Positions 61,477-64,000 of a stretch of 64,000 nt of DNA are shown here, piece by piece. The notes under the pieces were generated by a model. It was not told the DNA's origin and did no database searches. It was given only the letters and a program-made list of their open reading frames with translations. Each line of letters opens with the position of its first letter. Position 1 is the stretch's first letter. Made by a program: the position numbers and the translations under genes. Location: NCBI GenBank assembly GCA_037043235.1, contig JAWRVZ010000088.1, positions 2,659,001 through 2,723,000 on the forward strand, written 5' to 3'. The DNA comes from Rhodeus uyekii. Lineage: Eukaryota > Chordata > Actinopteri > Cypriniformes > Acheilognathidae.

Positions 61477-62558
61477 AAGAGTGGATGTCTCTTTATCACA
61501 GCAAAATAATGTTTGACGAAGATGATGAATAAAGAACCCAAAAATGTACATGAAAATAGTTTAGTGCACCTTTAACTATAGTCCGCTTTGCTAATGACTG
61601 GCAACCAGAAAAAGAGCAAAGGCTTTTTGTCATTTTCAACACTATATTGCTTGTTTTTGCGGCTTGTTTCGTTAAAAATGAACTAAATAATATCCCTTTA
61701 AGTTTATGAAGTCTCCTTTAAGTCTTGCAAGAACGGTATAAAGAGTATGTCCTCGAATTTGTATTATTTATTCCTCCAACACCACATGCCACATCATAAA
61801 TGAGGGTGGTCCAACACTTTGGGTTTAGATAAAAATGTTGGACTTTTGAACACCAGACTGTGTCTATTCCAGAATTCTTGGCTCTAGCTTATCAATTAGC
61901 CTCTTAACTTGTTTCTTTAATGAACTCTTTAGCCCATGACGGTCTGTGAATATGATGGCTTAACGAGAGGCCTCATTCCAAACTGCTCTCCTAGAGCTAG
62001 AAGGTTAAAGCTGCTGCTCTCATGTGGCCTATTTCCTGGTCCTTTAAGTGCTGTAGATAAAGTTTGTAGGTCTTGTTAGATGTCTGCGGTGCTGTGCCAA
62101 GGCTTGGGCACTTCTCCATGGTTCCGCAAAATTAACATTTGGCTGGAACTCAGACAAGCATCAACGAATACATTTGAAAGTTCTGGATTGCTAAAATAAT
62201 TAAATAAAGTGACTGATACATTTCTGGTTTATTAATGGTAATTTTGTGTTTATTATTAGTATTTATTGTAAAGGCAACATATAGGAACAAACCTCTTACC
62301 CTACGGTGTGTGTTAAAGTTTAGTGTGAATCTCGTCCGGTGGACACATGGGTTAAAACTTAAATAAAATCACACTGCTTATTGAGGAGATGTAAAAATTT
62401 GCAAATTAATCAGTTTTCCAGCATCTTTTGCATATTTGAACCAGCAGTGACTTTATCATTTTGAGATCCATCTTTTTAAGCTGAGGACTATTTAAAAAGG
62501 TTTAAATATTTGCTAATTCTCCAGAAGGAAACACAAAAAGAGCCAGGGATAAAAACTT
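61477..62558. other. CLIP4 intron, no gene seen
   Basis: No exon or repeat end could be supported. Confidence 0.4.
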
Positions 62559-62993
62559 TTGAACACTATGAAGAGGCCTGGTTCTTTACCTCTGTCGATA
62601 CTCGCTGCATTTCCCCAGTCCGGTGATTTTTCCTCCTGTTCGCAGTGTTTGACCACTCACTTTGTGCCAGTCAGTTGCAGAGTTTCACAGATAGCAGAAA
62701 ACAATCAGCGACGCAGACAATTTTTCTCCTCTTCTCTTCTGCCTCTCTGTCTGCCCATTGTTTGATCCATGTGTTGGTTGTTGTAGTTCTGGCCACTCAT
62801 CGAGTTCTCGGTATCAGTTCAATATTGACTCAGGCTCGTAGGATGCATCACTTGAGATTTCTCCCGCTGCTCCGTCTCGCTCAGCTTCTGCTGTTGGGAC
62901 TCTCCACGGAAGGAAGCTTGTGTTCTGTTCATCTCCTTGGGCTGGTGCTGGTTGTCTCGGTGGAGGTCTGGGTTCAGTTTCAGCTCGTGCAGC

Positions 62994-63421
62994 TCAGCCA
63001 CAGGGTAGTGATGGTGATAATGAAACAGAATAAACAGAAAAAAAAGGATTTAAAACGATAAACAGGGTTAAACCCCGAAAAAAGTTAGTAGGTGTTGGTG
63101 CATTAGGTCTTTCTAAACCCTTATTTTCTACCTCAACCTCTTTTTCTTCTTCCCCCTTCTCCCCTGGTAATTCTTTCTGCATTGTTTTTCTGCGCTCTGC
63201 TCTCTCTTTCCAGCATTTTATCGCCGGTTCACAGTCAACGCACAAATGTTTCCCATAACATTCCTTCAGAATATTTCACCTTTTTTAGCCTCATAATGCT
63301 TAAAGTTCATCTTCAGGAAAATCATGGTACTTGATTACTTCTCATACATTTTATCCCATTCACTCATTTGACGAAACACAGCTGTATCATATTTATCAAT
63401 TTTACTTTGGGATTTCCCCAT
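62994..63421 (-). pseudogene. Broken gag start of an endogenous retrovirus
   Basis: From ATG at 63421-63419 the minus strand starts MGKSQS, a myristoylation-type matrix start, but the frame stops after 28 codons. A second frame (63245-62994) carries a Lys/Glu-rich stretch that may belong to the same gag after a frame change. Capsid and later genes were not recognised; 62560-62990 may be more gag or flanking DNA. The copy is damaged at its start. Confidence 0.55.
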
Positions 63422-63487
63422 GACTTTTGCTTTCTCTCTCTTGTGGCGGTTGACGCATCTATATAACTCTGGACGTCTCCAGAGAGA

Positions 63488-63632
63488 CCAATTTTACCCT
63501 GTATTGGGCAGGACGAGACTCTCTCGAATTTTACCTCTGCCTCAGCAGAAACCAATTTTACCCTGTATTGGACAGGACGAGATCTTGGCTGTTCAACATA
63601 GCCCTTTTCTCAAATTTTACGCCTGCCTCAGC
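63488..63632. repeat. Imperfect tandem duplication in the ERV leader
   Basis: ACCAATTTTACCCTGTATTG, GACGAGA, TTTTAC and GCCTGCCTCAGCAG (CTCTGCCTCAGCAG in the first copy) occur in the same order twice (63488-63550 and 63551-63632); the second copy carries about 20 extra bases. Confidence 0.85.
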
Positions 63633-63726
63633 AGCTCTTGCCACAGAAAACAAAAATCACAGATCTTTCCCTACCGGTATTTTATCCTTTTAAATTCACA
63701 ATTTTTTTTTAAATAAACTGATTTGT

Positions 63727-63737
63727 CTCTTACCAGA
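63727..63737 (-). other. Candidate splice donor in the ERV leader
   Basis: The minus strand reads GGTCTG|GTAAGAGA, a good donor between the primer site and the gag ATG, as in retroviruses that splice env. Confidence 0.45.
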
Positions 63738-63900
63738 CCAAACTCCGTTGCCACTTCTGTTCTTTTCTGGTTCCAGTGGTGTGTCCCCTAGACCCCTGCG
63801 GTCGGCCCCTCTCTCTCAACCTTTGCGAGGTAGGGCTGAACCTGTTTGATCCAGGATGGCCAGTCACCGTCCGCTCCGGGTCCAGAAGACACAACCAAGG

Positions 63901-63919
63901 AACCCTGCTCGCAGCGCCA
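63901..63919 (-). other. ERV primer binding site, tRNA-Ser type
   Basis: The minus strand reads TGGCGCTGCGAGCAGGGTT, three bases inside the LTR end. The complement of a vertebrate tRNA-Ser(UGA) 3' end, as I recall it, would be TGGCGCAGCGAGCAGGGTT, one mismatch in 19. Confidence 0.6.
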
Positions 63920-63922
63920 AAT

Positions 63923-64000
63923 TGTGGTGGCAAAATCTTTTACTAGTTCTGAATAAGAGACAAATATCCCAATTGTAATTTAAAAAGGTTTATTTTCTCA
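63923..64000 (-). repeat. ERV 5' LTR, right part cut by window end
   Basis: On the minus strand the LTR ends CCACCACA and is followed by the primer site. AATAAA lies about 65 bases before that end. The rest of the LTR is outside the window. Confidence 0.65.

Noticed and set aside
62559..63061. Plus-strand 138-codon frame as the next CLIP4 exon
   Set aside because: It has no CAP-Gly motif and no acceptor in the needed phase, and it lies opposite the ERV sequence.

Overview
The window is vertebrate nuclear DNA, almost certainly from a teleost and probably a cyprinid (carp, barb or zebrafish relative). Coding exons are separated by long AT-rich introns with canonical GT/AG sites. Repeats of fish type are everywhere: tRNA-derived SINEs, hAT, Tigger, Tc1 and Harbinger DNA transposons, an L2/Rex-type LINE, a gypsy LTR element and an ERV edge. 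No prokaryotic genes, CRISPR arrays or tRNA genes were found.

Three host genes can be read. PCARE (photoreceptor cilium actin regulator, C2orf71) is on the minus strand at 13246-18343, as one very long exon plus a 44-codon terminal exon too short to show as an ORF. CLIP4 (ankyrin and CAP-Gly linker protein) is on the plus strand. Its coding exons run from 35489 to 53474, all in phase, and the gene continues past the window end. From memory, the divergent PCARE/CLIP4 pair matches human chromosome 2p23. Between them lies a six-exon class C GPCR (GPRC6A/OlfC-like) on the minus strand at 20521-28313. It is intact at every splice site and reading frame except for one in-frame TGA at codon 620, where relatives have Arg.

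Layout: 1-4685, a young gypsy-class LTR retrotransposon (minus strand) with Gag-PR-IN-RT-RH order, SCAN-like Gag and nearly identical LTRs. 4686-13245, repeat-rich spacer with a SINE, a TA-flanked DNA element and a hAT element with a perfect 8-bp target duplication. 13246-18343, PCARE. 19193-19538, putative solo LTR. 20521-28313, the GPCR, with Harbinger, Tigger and LTR-like insertions in its introns. 29995-30535, a cluster of AT-rich perfect palindromes about 200 bp upstream of a CpG-containing promoter-like block (30722-30863), which probably starts CLIP4. 35456-53474, CLIP4 exons, with introns holding a 112-bp triplication, Tigger copies, a ~945-bp minisatellite with higher-order structure, a MITE, a Tc1 fragment and a decayed repeat field. 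55350-57330, a 5'-truncated LINE. 62560-64000, the 5' end of a minus-strand endogenous retrovirus.

PCARE and CLIP4 are both cytoskeletal (cilium actin and microtubule plus ends), but nothing in the sequence shows that they are co-regulated. I see no clearly new biological system. The strongest leads are the gypsy element with copia-like domain order, the single-nonsense GPCR, the AT palindrome cluster and the minisatellite that may have grown from a dispersed repeat.
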